This document shows positions 38,774 to 48,739 of a stretch of DNA of 64,000 nt, in pieces; the first letter of the stretch is position 1, and the number at the start of each line of letters is the position of its first letter. The notes beneath the pieces are model-generated. The model did not search any database. It worked only from the letters and a program-made list of their open reading frames with translations, and was not told where the DNA came from. This stretch comes from Vibrio zhanjiangensis (GTDB lineage: Bacteria; Pseudomonadota; Gammaproteobacteria; Enterobacterales; Vibrionaceae): NCBI RefSeq assembly GCF_030161235.1, contig NZ_BSPW01000073.1, positions 1-64,000 on the forward strand, in the 5' to 3' direction. The translations under genes and the position numbers were made by a program.

Positions 38774-39391
38774 TCATATTCTTGCTAGTAGGATTTGGGC
38801 CTGCTCAACCATTTTCTTTCTTCCAAAGATAAGGTGCCGCCTTTTCCCCCCAACTTGCCGCCATAAAACAGCGCTTCGAATACCGGAAAGTAGCAGAGCT
38901 CTTACTTTGTATTGATTGCTGGTTTGTTGTAATACCGATGGCGTCCCCGTGACTTGTATCCTTGGTCCTATAGGGCTGATGACATCTAAGTATACGCTCG
39001 CTAAGTTACTCAACATCTGCTCGTCGAGTAGCTCAAAGTGATCCAACTGTCTTTCAATCATTTGTATGCGATCTCCCAGTTGGGACATCGCATCTTTGCG
39101 GGCACTTAGTTTTCTTTCAAGGGCCAATAGACTGATAATATACCGGGTTACTTCGCTTCCAGAGGGGGTGCTATCAATTCTTTTTACAAGGCATTCTAAA
39201 CCTACTTTCAAATTCAATTCGTTGCCATACACATCTAGAGTATTCGCCGGATTGGTATTTAAGATGGCTTTCAGTGATGTTTCAAACGCGTCAGAGTCGC
39301 AGTAACCATTTTTCGCCACTTGCTGAACGAGTGCTACCGATTGGCAAATGCCAGCAAACGCGATAGTTTGGTTATAAAGTGCATTAGTCAC
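38774..39391 (-). CDS. hflD: Lysogenization/membrane-associated protein HflD
   Basis: HflD is a peripheral membrane protein (UPF0274) that binds phage lambda CII in E. coli; its own housekeeping role is unclear. The 205-residue helical protein shows the family pattern [22 protein letters not shown]-like [23 protein letters not shown] and the C-terminal [23 protein letters not shown]. The start is GTG at 39391, with GGGGAG eight bases upstream. It lies 21 nt after mnmA, so the two are co-transcribed. Confidence 0.92.
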   Translation of the reverse strand: MTNALYNQTIAFAGICQSVALVQQVAKNGYCDSDAFETSLKAILNTNPANTLDVYGNELNLKVGLECLVKRIDSTPSGSEVTRYIISLLALERKLSARKDAMSQLGDRIQMIERQLDHFELLDEQMLSNLASVYLDVISPIGPRIQVTGTPSVLQQTSNQYKVRALLLSGIRSAVLWRQVGGKRRHLIFGRKKMVEQAQILLARI

Positions 39392-39412
39392 AGGTGTTAC
39401 TCCCCAAATGCG

Positions 39413-40534
39413 TTAAATACGTTCTTTAATAATGCCGCCGCCTAAGCATACATCATCTTGATAGAAAACCGCTGATTGGCCCGGTGTAACGGCCACTTGA
39501 GGTTCGTCAAAAACCACCTTGATGGTGTTATCGTCTACTGGAATTACGGTGCAGGGGATATCCGCCTGACGGTAACGTGTTTTCACGGTACATTGAAAAG
39601 GTGCAGTAATAGCCTGGCGATTCACCCAATGAAGTTGAGACGCAATTAATCCTTGAGATTTTAGTAAGGGGTGATCGGCACCTTGTACTGCAATAAGAAC
39701 GTTTCGCTTAAGATCTTTATCGGCTACGTACCATGGCTCTTCGTTCCCACCACCGCCTTTTTGGCCACCTATATGCAGCCCTTTTCTTTGACCAAGTGTA
39801 TGGTACATAAGGCCCTGATGTTCGCCAATAACCTGACCTTCAGGCGTTTCAATTTTACCGGGTTGTGCGGGGAGATAGCGTGAGAGAAAATCCGTAAATT
39901 TACGCTCACCAATAAAGCATATACCAGTCGAGTCTTTCTTCTTAGCAGTGATAAGGCCTTGTTCTTCAGCAATTTTTCGAACCTCTGGCTTTTCTAAGTC
40001 ACCGACAGGGAAAAGGCTACGAGAAATCTGCTCGTTACTCAATGTATACAAGAAATAGCTTTGATCTTTATTTGTATCTAACCCGCGAAGCATTTTCACT
40101 TCGTCTAAGTTCTCTGAGAAAGTCCTACGTACATAGTGGCCCATGGCAATATAGTCTGCATCGAGAACTTCATCAGCAAATTCAAGAAAAGCTTTGAATT
40201 TTATCTCTTTATTGCAGAGAATATCAGGGTTAGGTGTTCTTCCTGCTTTATATTCTTCCAGAAAGTACTCAAACACATTATCCCAATACTCAGCGGCAAA
40301 GTTAATTTTGTGCAGATGGATGCCCAGTTTGTCACAAACTGCCTGTGCATCGGCTAAATCTTCGGCTGCCGTGCAATATTCTTCGTTATCATCTTCTTCC
40401 CAGTTTTTCATAAACAAACCTTCAACTTGAAAGCCTTGTTGTTTAAGAAGGTAAGCAGATACCGATGAGTCGACACCACCAGACATGCCAACGATGACTT
40501 TCTTTTTACTGTTATCAGTAAAGTTCTGAGACAT
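39413..40534 (-). CDS. mnmA: tRNA 2-thiouridylase MnmA
   Basis: MnmA puts sulphur on C2 of the wobble uridine of Lys, Glu and Gln tRNAs, with sulphur from the Tus relay. The 373-residue protein has the ATP pyrophosphatase loop [14 protein letters not shown], the first catalytic Cys in [12 protein letters not shown], and the second in [12 protein letters not shown], followed by the substrate-binding [11 protein letters not shown] took the ATG at 40534 rather than a GTG four codons earlier. Neither has a strong ribosome binding site. Confidence 0.96.
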   Translation of the reverse strand: MSQNFTDNSKKKVIVGMSGGVDSSVSAYLLKQQGFQVEGLFMKNWEEDDNEEYCTAAEDLADAQAVCDKLGIHLHKINFAAEYWDNVFEYFLEEYKAGRTPNPDILCNKEIKFKAFLEFADEVLDADYIAMGHYVRRTFSENLDEVKMLRGLDTNKDQSYFLYTLSNEQISRSLFPVGDLEKPEVRKIAEEQGLITAKKKDSTGICFIGERKFTDFLSRYLPAQPGKIETPEGQVIGEHQGLMYHTLGQRKGLHIGGQKGGGGNEEPWYVADKDLKRNVLIAVQGADHPLLKSQGLIASQLHWVNRQAITAPFQCTVKTRYRQADIPCTVIPVDDNTIKVVFDEPQVAVTPGQSAVFYQDDVCLGGGIIKERI

Positions 40535-40693
40535 TTCAAACACCACACAAATTAACCGGAGGCAAAATATTAACAGAAAGCGTTTGAAGGTGACAGTTTC
40601 TAGGAAAAAATCACGAATTATTTATAAGCAGGATGAGGCTTTAAAGTATATAAATTGTAATAAGAGGATCTTTATTTTGGGTTGCTATTGATT

Positions 40694-40722
40694 TTATTAG
40701 CAATGCAAACGTTTGCTATAAT
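40694..40722 (+). promoter_or_regulatory. gsk promoter with a PurR box in its spacer
   Basis: The palindrome GCAAACGTTTGC at 40705-40716 lies directly before a perfect -10 TATAAT (40717-40722); a weak -35 TTATTA is at 40694-40699, 17 bases away. PurR bound here would cover the promoter, so gsk should be repressed by hypoxanthine or guanine. Confidence 0.8.
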
Positions 40723-40795
40723 TGAATAGTTGCTGCATCTGTGTGTGCACGGTAGAATCCAGACCCTTTTCATCCCTTACGCAGAAATAATTGCT

Positions 40796-42100
40796 ATGAA
40801 GTTCCCAGGTCAACGAAAATCTAAACACTATTTTCCTGTCCATGCACGTGACCCTCTGGTGAGTCAGTCTCAACAAAACAAGAAGGTGTCGAGCACTCAT
40901 ATTATAGGTATTGACCAGACTTTAGTTGATATTGAAGCTAAGGTGAGTTCCGAACTGATTGATAGATATAATCTAAGTAAAGGACACTCGCTGGTAATTG
41001 ATGATGAAGCAGCAGAACGCTTATATAACGAATTGAAAGAAAAGAATTTAATTACTAATGAGCATGCCGGTGGGACCATAGGTAATACCTTGCACAACTA
41101 TTCAGTTCTTGCTGACGATCGTTCAACACTTTTGGGAGTGATGAGTCAAGATATCAAAATTGGTAGCTATGGATATCGCTATTTATGCAATACCTCCAGT
41201 CGTATGGATCTGAACTATTTGCAAGGTGTTGATGGTGCTATAGGAAGATGTTTTGCATTAATTTCCGATGATGGCGAACGGACATTTGCAATCAGTGAAG
41301 GTCAAATGAACCAGCTCCACGCAAGCAGCATTCCTGAGTCTATTTTTAAAAATGCTTCGGCACTGGTGCTCACGGCTTATTTGGTTCGTTGTAAAGAGGG
41401 TGATCCTATGCCTAGTGCAACGATGCAAGCCATTGAGTACGCCAAAAAATACAATGTACCAGTCGTATTAACCTTAGGAACAAAATTCGTTATTCAAAGT
41501 GACCCCATATTTTGGCAGGAATTCTTGAATGACCATGTTAGTGTTGTTGCCATGAATGAAGATGAAGCAGAAGCACTGACGGGAGAGTCGGACCCTTTAA
41601 TGGCTTCAGATAAAACATTAGAATGGGTTGATTTAGTTTTGTGTACAGCGGGACCATTAGGGTTGTTTATGGCCGGTTATACCGAAGATGCTGCGAAACG
41701 TGAAACCTCCCTTCCTTTACTTCCGGGCAGCATAGCGGAATTTAATCGTTTTGAGTTTAGCCGCCCAGCGGAAAAAGCCGCCTGTGATAATCCAATTAAG
41801 GTTTATTCTCATATATCTCCTTATATGGGAGGCCCAGAAAAAATTAAAAATACTAATGGTGCAGGGGATGCTGCACTTTCTGCTTTATTACATGATATGG
41901 CTGCAAATAAACACCATAAAAAAAATGTGCCTAATTCTAGCAAACACGCACATGCTTTTCTGACTTACTCGTCATTTTCACAGGTATGTAAATATTCTAA
42001 CCGTGCGAGCTATGAAGTGTTAGTGCAACATTCGCCACGCCTATCTAGAGGATTACCAGAGCGTGAAGATAGCTTAGAGGAAGCTTACTGGGAGCGTTAA
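40796..42100 (+). CDS. gsk: Inosine-guanosine kinase Gsk
   Basis: A pfkB-family kinase that phosphorylates inosine and guanosine for purine salvage. The 434-residue protein matches E. coli Gsk (434), starting MKFPGQRKSKHYFP. Family features include VVGIDQTLVDIEAKV-like IIGIDQTLVDIEAKV, AGGTIGNTLHNYSVLADDRS, and the pfkB catalytic TNGAGDAALSALLHD with the Asp base. The ATG at 40796 was chosen by homology; 22 extra residues upstream come from the leader. A terminator follows. Confidence 0.96.
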   Translation: MKFPGQRKSKHYFPVHARDPLVSQSQQNKKVSSTHIIGIDQTLVDIEAKVSSELIDRYNLSKGHSLVIDDEAAERLYNELKEKNLITNEHAGGTIGNTLHNYSVLADDRSTLLGVMSQDIKIGSYGYRYLCNTSSRMDLNYLQGVDGAIGRCFALISDDGERTFAISEGQMNQLHASSIPESIFKNASALVLTAYLVRCKEGDPMPSATMQAIEYAKKYNVPVVLTLGTKFVIQSDPIFWQEFLNDHVSVVAMNEDEAEALTGESDPLMASDKTLEWVDLVLCTAGPLGLFMAGYTEDAAKRETSLPLLPGSIAEFNRFEFSRPAEKAACDNPIKVYSHISPYMGGPEKIKNTNGAGDAALSALLHDMAANKHHKKNVPNSSKHAHAFLTYSSFSQVCKYSNRASYEVLVQHSPRLSRGLPEREDSLEEAYWER

Positions 42101-42117
42101 CTTATTGATGCAAATAA

Positions 42118-42144
42118 AAAAGCCTCAATATTATGAGGCTTTTA
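42118..42144. terminator. Terminator after gsk
   Basis: AAAAAGCCTCA and TGAGGCTTTT pair around ATATTA, with A and T on both sides. It could also serve the convergent hns transcript, whose stop codon lies 43 nt to the right. Confidence 0.82.
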
Positions 42145-42186
42145 ATATTATAACGTTATATGTTTAAAAAACATATATACATATAA

Positions 42187-42594
42187 CTAGATTAGGAAAT
42201 CATCTAAAGATTTACCAGCATCCAATTGCTCTTGAATTGCAGATGGTGTACGGCCTTGACCTGTCCAAGTCTTTTTATCGCCATTGTTATCGACATACTT
42301 ATATTTTGCTGGGCGAGGTGCGCGCTTAGATTTTTGTTTACCTACAGATTCACCAGCTAGAGCGGATATAACCATATTCTTATCTAGTCCAAGCTGTTTA
42401 ATTTGCTCTGCGATATCCGCGAGTTTGGCTTCTTGCGCTGCTTTTGCTGCTAGTTCAGCTTCTTCAACTTCTTTGCGCTCTGAGACAACCGTTGATAATT
42501 TGTCTAGTGCTTCCTCTAGTTGTTCCAGTGTTAGCTCACGAGCAAATGCACGTAGGCTGCGAATGTTTAATAAAGTTTTTGTTAGTTCCGACAT
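42187..42594 (-). CDS. hns: Histone-like nucleoid-structuring protein H-NS
   Basis: A 135-residue xenogeneic silencer, the size of Vibrio H-NS (VicH). The N-terminal two-thirds are a coiled-coil oligomerization region (LTLEQLEEALDKLSTVVSE...), and the C-terminal DNA-binding domain is seen in KYKYVDNNGDKKTWTGQGRTPSAI with the QGR AT-hook-like motif that enters the minor groove. The ATG at 42594 was preferred over one four codons earlier; it has GAGAAA upstream. A long AT-rich region precedes it, as is usual for autoregulated hns. Confidence 0.95.
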   Translation of the reverse strand: MSELTKTLLNIRSLRAFARELTLEQLEEALDKLSTVVSERKEVEEAELAAKAAQEAKLADIAEQIKQLGLDKNMVISALAGESVGKQKSKRAPRPAKYKYVDNNGDKKTWTGQGRTPSAIQEQLDAGKSLDDFLI

Positions 42595-43194
42595 ATAGTT
42601 TCTCACTTAATTAAGGAGTCGATGGAATAAATATTAAACCCGTATTATCTGCAATACAATATTTTCTAGTTAAATTCTTATAAAAAGTTATTATTTGATG
42701 TCTTAACATTAGAATAATGAGACCTTTCTTATTAACTGATTAAAATTTGTTACATAAAATATCGAAGCTTTTGTGATTATGACAATACTTATTGCCAATA
42801 AGTTTCATAATAAAGTGATATTCATTTATACAATCACTTTATTAGTGCTACCAGCTTGTCAAACATAATCGTCGTACTAAGAGTTCTTCAGTAAATTGCT
42901 TTTTATCACCTTATTATTCATATTTTTCTCTGAAAAAATATGAAATAGGGACGAATTGCATAATTAACAAAGATGTTTTCCTAATCAATTACGCAAACTA
43001 GTTATTATAGCAGCTATTTTTGAAGTGCAAGGTATATCGCAAATTTACTCTTGTCTTATTGTTTGTCTCGAGTATTCGTTGACTGAATATGTTGAAATCA
43101 AGGTTAAGATAAGTACAATAGCCGACACCTAATGCGATGTTTTGGTCAAATTATTGTTAGCTGGTGTTAACTTTAGATCAGGCCATGAATCATC
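42595..43194. other. AT-rich intergenic region between hns and the lysine riboswitch
   Basis: About 600 nt without a gene on either strand. It is very AT-rich with long A and T tracts near hns, suitable for H-NS binding. An inverted repeat AAAGTGAT...ATCACTTT (42815-42839) may be an operator or terminator. The riboswitch promoter lies at its right end. Confidence 0.6.
43092..43119 (+). promoter_or_regulatory. Predicted promoter of the riboswitch-transporter transcript
   Basis: TTGAAA (43092-43097) and TACAAT (43114-43119) are separated by 16 bases. Transcription would begin near 43126, some 70 nt before the first riboswitch stem. Confidence 0.55.
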
Positions 43195-43371
43195 GCGGTA
43201 GAGGCGCAAAATAAATCAGTAGCACTTGTTGGGGTGATGCCAATGAACGGGTGTGAAAGGTTATTTTGCCGAAGTGGGCTTTTAGATCAAAAGAAGCTTG
43301 CTGGGGTTACGCCCGAAAGGGGTAACACTGCCATAGTCTATATTTTTTAACACTATGGAGCGCTACTGTAG
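43195..43371 (+). ncRNA. Lysine riboswitch (L box)
   Basis: The aptamer is recognised by its conserved blocks in order: the P1 strand CGGTAGAGGCGC, AGTA, GGGGTGATGCC, AAGGTT, TTTTGCCGAAGT, a P3 hairpin, GCTGGGGTTACGCC, CACTGCCA, and the closing GGAGCGCTACTG, which pairs with the first strand. It binds free lysine. Downstream, a hairpin AAGGT...ACCTT with a T-rich tail (about 43378-43402) may be the expression platform, giving transcription termination when lysine is bound. It controls the NhaC-type transporter downstream. Confidence 0.92.
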
Positions 43372-43488
43372 GGCTAAGGTGTTGTATATACATACCTTTT
43401 GCTTTATTTACCACTTATTGTTTTGGAATTATTCCTCCAATTTGTCTGCAGTAGATCTCTAACCATTAATTACTGGTTTTTGAAGATC

Positions 43489-45090
43489 ATGAATTTAATT
43501 GATTTTGCATCATCTCCTATATCGCTATTGCCTCCTTTGGTGGCTTTAAGCTTGGCTATCATCTCTCGACGTGTACTCCTATCATTGGGAGTGGGCATCC
43601 TGTTGGGAGCGACTCTTTTAAACGACTACTCGATAAGTAATGCAATGAGCTACATCGGCACGACCGTTTCGGGTGTTTTTATAGAGGATGGAGGCATTAA
43701 TACTTGGAATATGAGTATTCTTGCTTTTTTGGTTTTGTTGGGCATGATGACAGCACTACTTACTTTGTCTGGGGGGACACTTGCTTTTGCTGAGTGGGCT
43801 CAGTCAAGGGTCAAAAGCAAGCGTGGTTCTAAGTTGCTTGCCGCGTTTTTGGGCGTGTTCATTTTTGTCGATGACTATTTCAACAGTCTCGCCGTAGGCG
43901 CAATTTCTCGTCCCGTTACCGATAGATTTTATGTATCCCGAGCAAAGCTAGCTTATATTCTCGATTCTACAGCGGCACCTATGTGTGTGGTTATGCCCGC
44001 ATCCAGTTGGGGGGCGTACATAATCACAATTATTGGTGGTATTTTAGTGTCACATGGTATTACTGAGTATTCTGCATTGGGGGCATATGTTCGCCTCATA
44101 CCAATGAATTTTTATGCAGTCTTTGCTTTGCTGATGGTCTTTGCCGTTGCATGGTTTGGTTTGGATGTTGGCAAGATGCGTAAGCATGAAATTGCGGCAT
44201 CGCAGGGACTTGGTTTTGATCCCCAAGAAGCAGAAGACTCCAAGCAGGCTCACGATATCAATGAAGAATTAGACATAAGACAAAGTGAACAAGGTAAGGT
44301 TTCGGATTTAGTCTTGCCCATCATTTTGCTGATAGTCGCCACTGTTGCATCGATGCTCTACACTGGTGGGCAGTCTTTAAGCGCTGATAATAAAGCATTC
44401 ACAATTCTTGGAGCCTTTGAAAACACAGATGTTGGCACGTCGCTCGTATACGGTGGGCTTGTTGGTTTGGTGTCTGCTCTTATCACGGTTTTAAAGCAAG
44501 GTATAAAGCTAGGCGAAGTCTCCCGTACACTTTGGATTGGCGCTAAATCTATGTTTGGTGCAATTCTTATTTTAATCTTCGCTTGGACTATCGGCTCCAT
44601 TATTGGTGATATGAATACAGGGAAATACCTGTCTACCCTTGCCCAAGGAAATATAGGGACTCACTGGTTACCCGTTATTCTATTCCTTCTTGCGGGGCTT
44701 ATGGCCTTTTCGACAGGTACATCATGGGGAACCTTCGGTATCATGCTACCTATTGCAGGAGATATGGCCGCAGCGACAGAAATTAGCCTGATGTTACCTA
44801 TGTTGGCCGCTGTTCTTGCTGGTTCAGTATTTGGTGACCATTGTTCGCCGATATCGGATACCACCATTTTGTCATCGACAGGGGCTCGTTGTGACCATAT
44901 CGATCATGTCTCTACGCAATTGCCTTATGCATTATCTGTGGCGGGTGTATCATGCATTGGTTTTATTGCCCTTGGGATGACAGAATCGATTGGTCTCTCA
45001 TTTGTGGCTTCTTCGGTAGCCTTTGTTGCAGTGTGTGTGGTGTTGTCATCGCTTTCTAAAGCTAAGATGGCAAGTTGCCCCGATACATAA
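43489..45090 (+). CDS. NhaC-superfamily transporter under lysine control (LysW-type lysine transporter)
   Basis: A 533-residue inner-membrane protein with 11-12 hydrophobic segments and the NhaC family pattern: FVDDYFNSLAVG near residue 125, PASSWGAYIITIIGG, STGTSWGTFGIMLPIAGD, and VFGDHCSPISDTTILSSTG. By sequence it is a Na+/H+-antiporter-like permease; a lysine riboswitch upstream makes lysine the likely substrate, as proposed for LysW. The ATG at 43489 is preceded by only a weak ribosome binding site (GAAGATC); the frame is open further back into the riboswitch leader. A terminator follows. Confidence 0.88.
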   Translation: MNLIDFASSPISLLPPLVALSLAIISRRVLLSLGVGILLGATLLNDYSISNAMSYIGTTVSGVFIEDGGINTWNMSILAFLVLLGMMTALLTLSGGTLAFAEWAQSRVKSKRGSKLLAAFLGVFIFVDDYFNSLAVGAISRPVTDRFYVSRAKLAYILDSTAAPMCVVMPASSWGAYIITIIGGILVSHGITEYSALGAYVRLIPMNFYAVFALLMVFAVAWFGLDVGKMRKHEIAASQGLGFDPQEAEDSKQAHDINEELDIRQSEQGKVSDLVLPIILLIVATVASMLYTGGQSLSADNKAFTILGAFENTDVGTSLVYGGLVGLVSALITVLKQGIKLGEVSRTLWIGAKSMFGAILILIFAWTIGSIIGDMNTGKYLSTLAQGNIGTHWLPVILFLLAGLMAFSTGTSWGTFGIMLPIAGDMAAATEISLMLPMLAAVLAGSVFGDHCSPISDTTILSSTGARCDHIDHVSTQLPYALSVAGVSCIGFIALGMTESIGLSFVASSVAFVAVCVVLSSLSKAKMASCPDT

Positions 45091-45107
45091 ATTTGAGCAA
45101 GAATAAC

Positions 45108-45130
45108 AGGGAGCGAGTGCTCCCTTTTTT
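45108..45130 (+). terminator. Terminator after the NhaC-type gene
   Basis: GGGAGC and GCTCCC pair around GAGT, followed by six T. Confidence 0.88.
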
Positions 45131-45233
45131 ATTTGTATAAGACAAATTTAAAAAATCTTTAATTTTTGGTTGAAAAAAAATTAATCCTTAGTTAGTGTGG
45201 TTACCAAGCAAGCCAACTGAACATTATATAAGT

Positions 45234-45281
45234 ATGCGTAATTCTTTAATGAACATTCATCACCATCATCACCCAGACTAG
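45234..45281 (+). CDS. hisL: Histidine operon leader peptide
   Basis: A 15-codon frame reads MRNSLMNIHHHHHPD, with five consecutive histidine codons just before PD and TAG. It lies 150 nt before hisG and is followed by alternative hairpins ending in a terminator. When charged His-tRNA is short, the ribosome stalls in the His run and the antiterminator forms. Confidence 0.93.
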   Translation: MRNSLMNIHHHHHPD

Positions 45282-45303
45282 TCTTTCGGGAGATGTACGC
45301 ATA

Positions 45304-45388
45304 CCCGGGAGGCAACAAAAGCTCCCGGAGGAAAAATCAATAACACAAGATTTCAACCCTCGGGAGAACACTCTTCCGAGGGTTTTTT
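45304..45388 (+). terminator. his attenuator
   Basis: Two alternative structures follow the leader peptide: CCGGGAG/CTCCCGG (45304-45329), part of the pause/antiterminator set, and the terminator stem CCCTCGG/CCGAGGG (45357-45382) with six T. The segments share GGGAG/CTCCC elements, so they can exchange partners. This places the operon under histidine attenuation. Confidence 0.88.
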
Positions 45389-45431
45389 AATTTTTACGTA
45401 TTGAAATTAGTTTTATACAGGGACACAAGTA

Positions 45432-46328
45432 ATGACAACACAACGTTTGAGAATAGCGATCCAGAAAAAAGGCCGTTTAAGTAAAGAATGCCAAGATCTA
45501 CTTAAAAAGTGCGGTGTCAAATTTAATATTATGGGAGAGCGTTTGGTTGTTCACTCGTTGAATATGCCGATAGACCTCCTCCTCGTTCGCGATGATGATA
45601 TCCCGGGGTTGATTATGGATGGTGTTGTCGATCTTGGTTTTATCGGTGAGAACGAACTGGAAGAGGTGCGTTTAGACCGACTGGCACTTGGCGAACCGTG
45701 TGATTTTATTTCACTTCGCCGACTTGATTTTGGCGGTTGTCGCTTATCTATTGCAGTCGATAAAGATGCGCAGTACCAAGGCCCGCAAGATCTGGCAGGC
45801 AAGCGCATTGCGACGACGTATCCTCAGCTTCTCAAGGCCTATATGGATAAACAGGGCGTTCCATTTTCTACCTGTATGTTGACAGGATCAGTGGAAGTGG
45901 CCCCTCGCGCTGGCTTAGCCGATGCGATTGCAGATCTTGTATCCACTGGTGCGACATTAGAGGCTAATGGACTCAAAGAAGCCGCAGTGATTTTTGAGTC
46001 CAAAGCGACATTGATTCAACGTACCGGTGAGTTTGATTCAGACAAAGTGGCATTAATTGAGAAACTTCTCACTCGAATGCAAGGCGTTCAGCAAGCCAAA
46101 GAGTCAAAGTACATCATGTTACATGCCCCAGTTTGTCAGTTAGAGCAAGTAAAAGCGTTGCTTCCCGGTGCTGAAGACCCGACGGTGCTTCCTCTTTCAT
46201 CAGATAAAGAAAAAGTGGCTATTCATCTTGTGAGTACTGAAAACCTGTTCTGGGAGACGATGGAGCAGCTAAAAGAGTTAGGGGCAAGCTCAATCCTTGT
46301 TTTACCAATCGAAAAAATGATGGGGTAG
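45432..46328 (+). CDS. hisG: ATP phosphoribosyltransferase HisG (long form)
   Basis: HisG starts histidine synthesis by joining ATP and PRPP and is feedback-inhibited by histidine. The 298-residue protein is the long form with the C-terminal regulatory domain, so no HisZ is needed. Features: [27 protein letters not shown], and [25 protein letters not shown], which holds the PRPP-binding loop. The ATG has AGGGA upstream. It is the first structural gene after the attenuator. Confidence 0.96.
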   Translation: MTTQRLRIAIQKKGRLSKECQDLLKKCGVKFNIMGERLVVHSLNMPIDLLLVRDDDIPGLIMDGVVDLGFIGENELEEVRLDRLALGEPCDFISLRRLDFGGCRLSIAVDKDAQYQGPQDLAGKRIATTYPQLLKAYMDKQGVPFSTCMLTGSVEVAPRAGLADAIADLVSTGATLEANGLKEAAVIFESKATLIQRTGEFDSDKVALIEKLLTRMQGVQQAKESKYIMLHAPVCQLEQVKALLPGAEDPTVLPLSSDKEKVAIHLVSTENLFWETMEQLKELGASSILVLPIEKMMG

Positions 46329-46333
46329 TAATA

Positions 46334-47629
46334 ATGAAAACAGTGGTTTGGGAATCTTTGAGTGAATGCCAGAAAAGCGCCATATTGAAGCGCCCTGCAA
46401 TGCGCGACGGAGAAACAATTGCTGCCTCAGTATCTGAGGTTATAGGGATGGTCAAGTCACAAGGTGATGCTGCCTTGCTCGCTCTTACGGAGCAATTCGA
46501 TGGTATTAGACCTGATGCCATAAAGGTGTCTGACCAAGAGATAGAGCAAGCGTCACAGCGTCTCTCTCCTGAAATGAAGACGGCACTTGAGCAGGCATAT
46601 TCTAACATTTCTAAGTTTCACACTGCGCAAAAGCCGCAGCCAATTAAAGTCGAAACTCAACAAGGTGTTGTGTGTGAACAAGTGACACGCCCAATACAGA
46701 AAGTAGGCCTGTACATTCCAGGTGGCAGTGCTCCATTGCCTTCTACGGTCTTAATGTTGGGAGTTCCGGCAAAAATTGCGGGTTGTCGCAAAGTTGTGCT
46801 TTGCTCACCGCCCCCAATTGCAGATGAGATTCTTTATGTCGCCAAATTGTGTGAAATAGATGAGGTATACAATATTGGTGGTGGTCAAGCGATAGCGGCT
46901 ATGGCTTATGGAACAGAGACCGTCTCTAAAGTGGATAAAATTTTTGGCCCTGGGAATGCCTACGTTACGGAAGCAAAACGTCAGGTGAGTAATGACTTTG
47001 CTGGGGCTGCGATTGATATGCCAGCTGGACCTTCTGAAGTTCTTGTCATTGCAGATGAAACGGCAGATGCAGACTTTATCGCGGCAGACTTACTAAGTCA
47101 GGCCGAACATGGACCGGATTCTCAAGTGGTACTCGTGACGCCGTCACCAATTATTGCTGATCAAGTAGCCGATGCTGTGAAACGTCAGCTCAAAGCACTT
47201 TCTCGAGCCGACATCGCAGAGCAAGCGCTGGCCTCGAGTTTAGTGATTGTTTCCGAGTCGCTGACTCAAGCGGTGTCTATTTCCAATTACTATGGTCCTG
47301 AACACTTAATTGTTCAGACTAAGGCTCCCCGAGAGCTCCTTCCTCTGCTTGATAATGCGGGATCGATTTTCCTTGGTCCTTGGTCCCCCGAATCAGCCGG
47401 TGATTATGCCTCGGGAACCAACCACGTTCTTCCAACTTATGGCTACACTCGCACACACTCAAGCCTCGGCTTATCAGATTTCTCTAAACGTATGACAATA
47501 CAGGAGCTATCAGCTGAAGGGTTAAAAAATCTAGCACCAACAGTCGTGACAATGGCAGAAGCAGAAGGTTTAGATGCACATAAACGTGCAGTGACTATTC
47601 GAATCGACAAATTGAAATCCGAGAGATGA
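46334..47629 (+). CDS. hisD: Histidinol dehydrogenase HisD
   Basis: HisD catalyses the last two oxidations, histidinol to histidine, with NAD+ and a zinc ion. The 431-residue protein has the signature [38 protein letters not shown] cut to its core [10 protein letters not shown] and LLSQAEHG, with zinc-binding Gln and His in SQAEH and later Asp/His residues. It starts 5 nt after hisG, and its stop overlaps the first possible start of hisC. Confidence 0.96.
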   Translation: MKTVVWESLSECQKSAILKRPAMRDGETIAASVSEVIGMVKSQGDAALLALTEQFDGIRPDAIKVSDQEIEQASQRLSPEMKTALEQAYSNISKFHTAQKPQPIKVETQQGVVCEQVTRPIQKVGLYIPGGSAPLPSTVLMLGVPAKIAGCRKVVLCSPPPIADEILYVAKLCEIDEVYNIGGGQAIAAMAYGTETVSKVDKIFGPGNAYVTEAKRQVSNDFAGAAIDMPAGPSEVLVIADETADADFIAADLLSQAEHGPDSQVVLVTPSPIIADQVADAVKRQLKALSRADIAEQALASSLVIVSESLTQAVSISNYYGPEHLIVQTKAPRELLPLLDNAGSIFLGPWSPESAGDYASGTNHVLPTYGYTRTHSSLGLSDFSKRMTIQELSAEGLKNLAPTVVTMAEAEGLDAHKRAVTIRIDKLKSER

Positions 47630-47634
47630 TGAAA

Positions 47635-48675
47635 ATGGAAAAGTTAGCAAGAAAACAAGTCCAAACTCTTACGCCATATATGTCTGCTCGCAGAATTGGA
47701 GGAAGTGGCGATGTTTGGTTGAATGCCAATGAGTCCCCATTTGACAATGAGTATAAAACCGACTTTGCACGCCTTAACCGATATAGTGAGTGTCAACCAA
47801 ACGAGCTTCTTTCGGCATATGCAGCTTATGCCGGTGTTAAACCAGAGCAAACTTTAACTTCTCGTGGTGCTGATGAAGGTATTGAACTGCTGATACGTGC
47901 TTTCTGTGAGCCAAATGAAGATGCCATTTTGTACTGCCCTCCGACTTACGGTATGTACGCTATTAGCGCAGAAACTTTCGGTATTGAGCGCAAAACCGTA
48001 CCTCTAACCTCTGATTGGCAATTGGATCTTGCCAGTATTGAATCGAATCTTGATAAAGTGAAGTTAGTGTTTGTTTGTTCACCTAACAATCCAACAGGAA
48101 ACCTCGTTAAGCGTGAGGATATTGTTTCTCTACTTGAAATGACGAAAGAGAGAGCAATTGTGGTGATGGATGAAGCATACATTGATTTTTGCCCTGAGGC
48201 TTCAACGGTCGATTTACTAGAGCAGTATTCAAACTTGGCCATTTTACGTACCTTGTCGAAAGCTTTTTCTCTTGCTGGCTTGCGCTGTGGATTTACGTTA
48301 GCTAACGAGGAGCTTATTAAGGTGCTGCTGAAGGTTATTGCGCCGTATCCAGTGCCAGTCCCTGTTGCAGACATTGCGATCCAAGCGTTATCTCAAGCGG
48401 GTTTAGCGCGAACGAAGTTTCAACTTCTCGATCTAAACGCGAATCGAGCTTACCTACAAGTCGGTCTTTCTATGATTTCAGGTGTCGACGTTTTTGAAGG
48501 GTGGGGTAACTATTTATTAGTGAAATTTCCTGACGGTGATGCCTTGTTTAAAGCCGCTTGGGACTCAGGCATTATCTTGCGTAATTCACCGATAGAGAAC
48601 TGTGTACGTATCAGCGTTGGAAATCGTGATGAATGTGAGAAAACACTTGGTTTTATCAGAAACTATTATTCGTAA
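47635..48675 (+). CDS. hisC: Histidinol-phosphate aminotransferase HisC
   Basis: A PLP aminotransferase that converts imidazole acetol phosphate to histidinol phosphate. Features: [11 protein letters not shown] near the start, [33 protein letters not shown], and [17 protein letters not shown] with the PLP lysine. Length 346. Two earlier ATG codons (47626 and 47629) in the same frame overlap the hisD stop; I took the third, MEKLARKQ, by family likeness, but the others are possible. Confidence 0.95.
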   Translation: MEKLARKQVQTLTPYMSARRIGGSGDVWLNANESPFDNEYKTDFARLNRYSECQPNELLSAYAAYAGVKPEQTLTSRGADEGIELLIRAFCEPNEDAILYCPPTYGMYAISAETFGIERKTVPLTSDWQLDLASIESNLDKVKLVFVCSPNNPTGNLVKREDIVSLLEMTKERAIVVMDEAYIDFCPEASTVDLLEQYSNLAILRTLSKAFSLAGLRCGFTLANEELIKVLLKVIAPYPVPVPVADIAIQALSQAGLARTKFQLLDLNANRAYLQVGLSMISGVDVFEGWGNYLLVKFPDGDALFKAAWDSGIILRNSPIENCVRISVGNRDECEKTLGFIRNYYS

Positions 48676-48739
48676 CCAGAGAAAGAATGCGTAGCGCTGA
48701 CCAAATGTGAGTGCGAGAAATTACAATAAGGAAGTTCGA

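Noticed and set aside
42150..42186. AT-only hairpin near the end of hns as a terminator
   Set aside because: The stem has no G-C pairs and several alternative pairings.
43180..43400. Na+-sensing riboswitch in front of the NhaC-type gene
   Set aside because: The conserved blocks are those of the lysine riboswitch in the right order; no Na+-I motif was seen.
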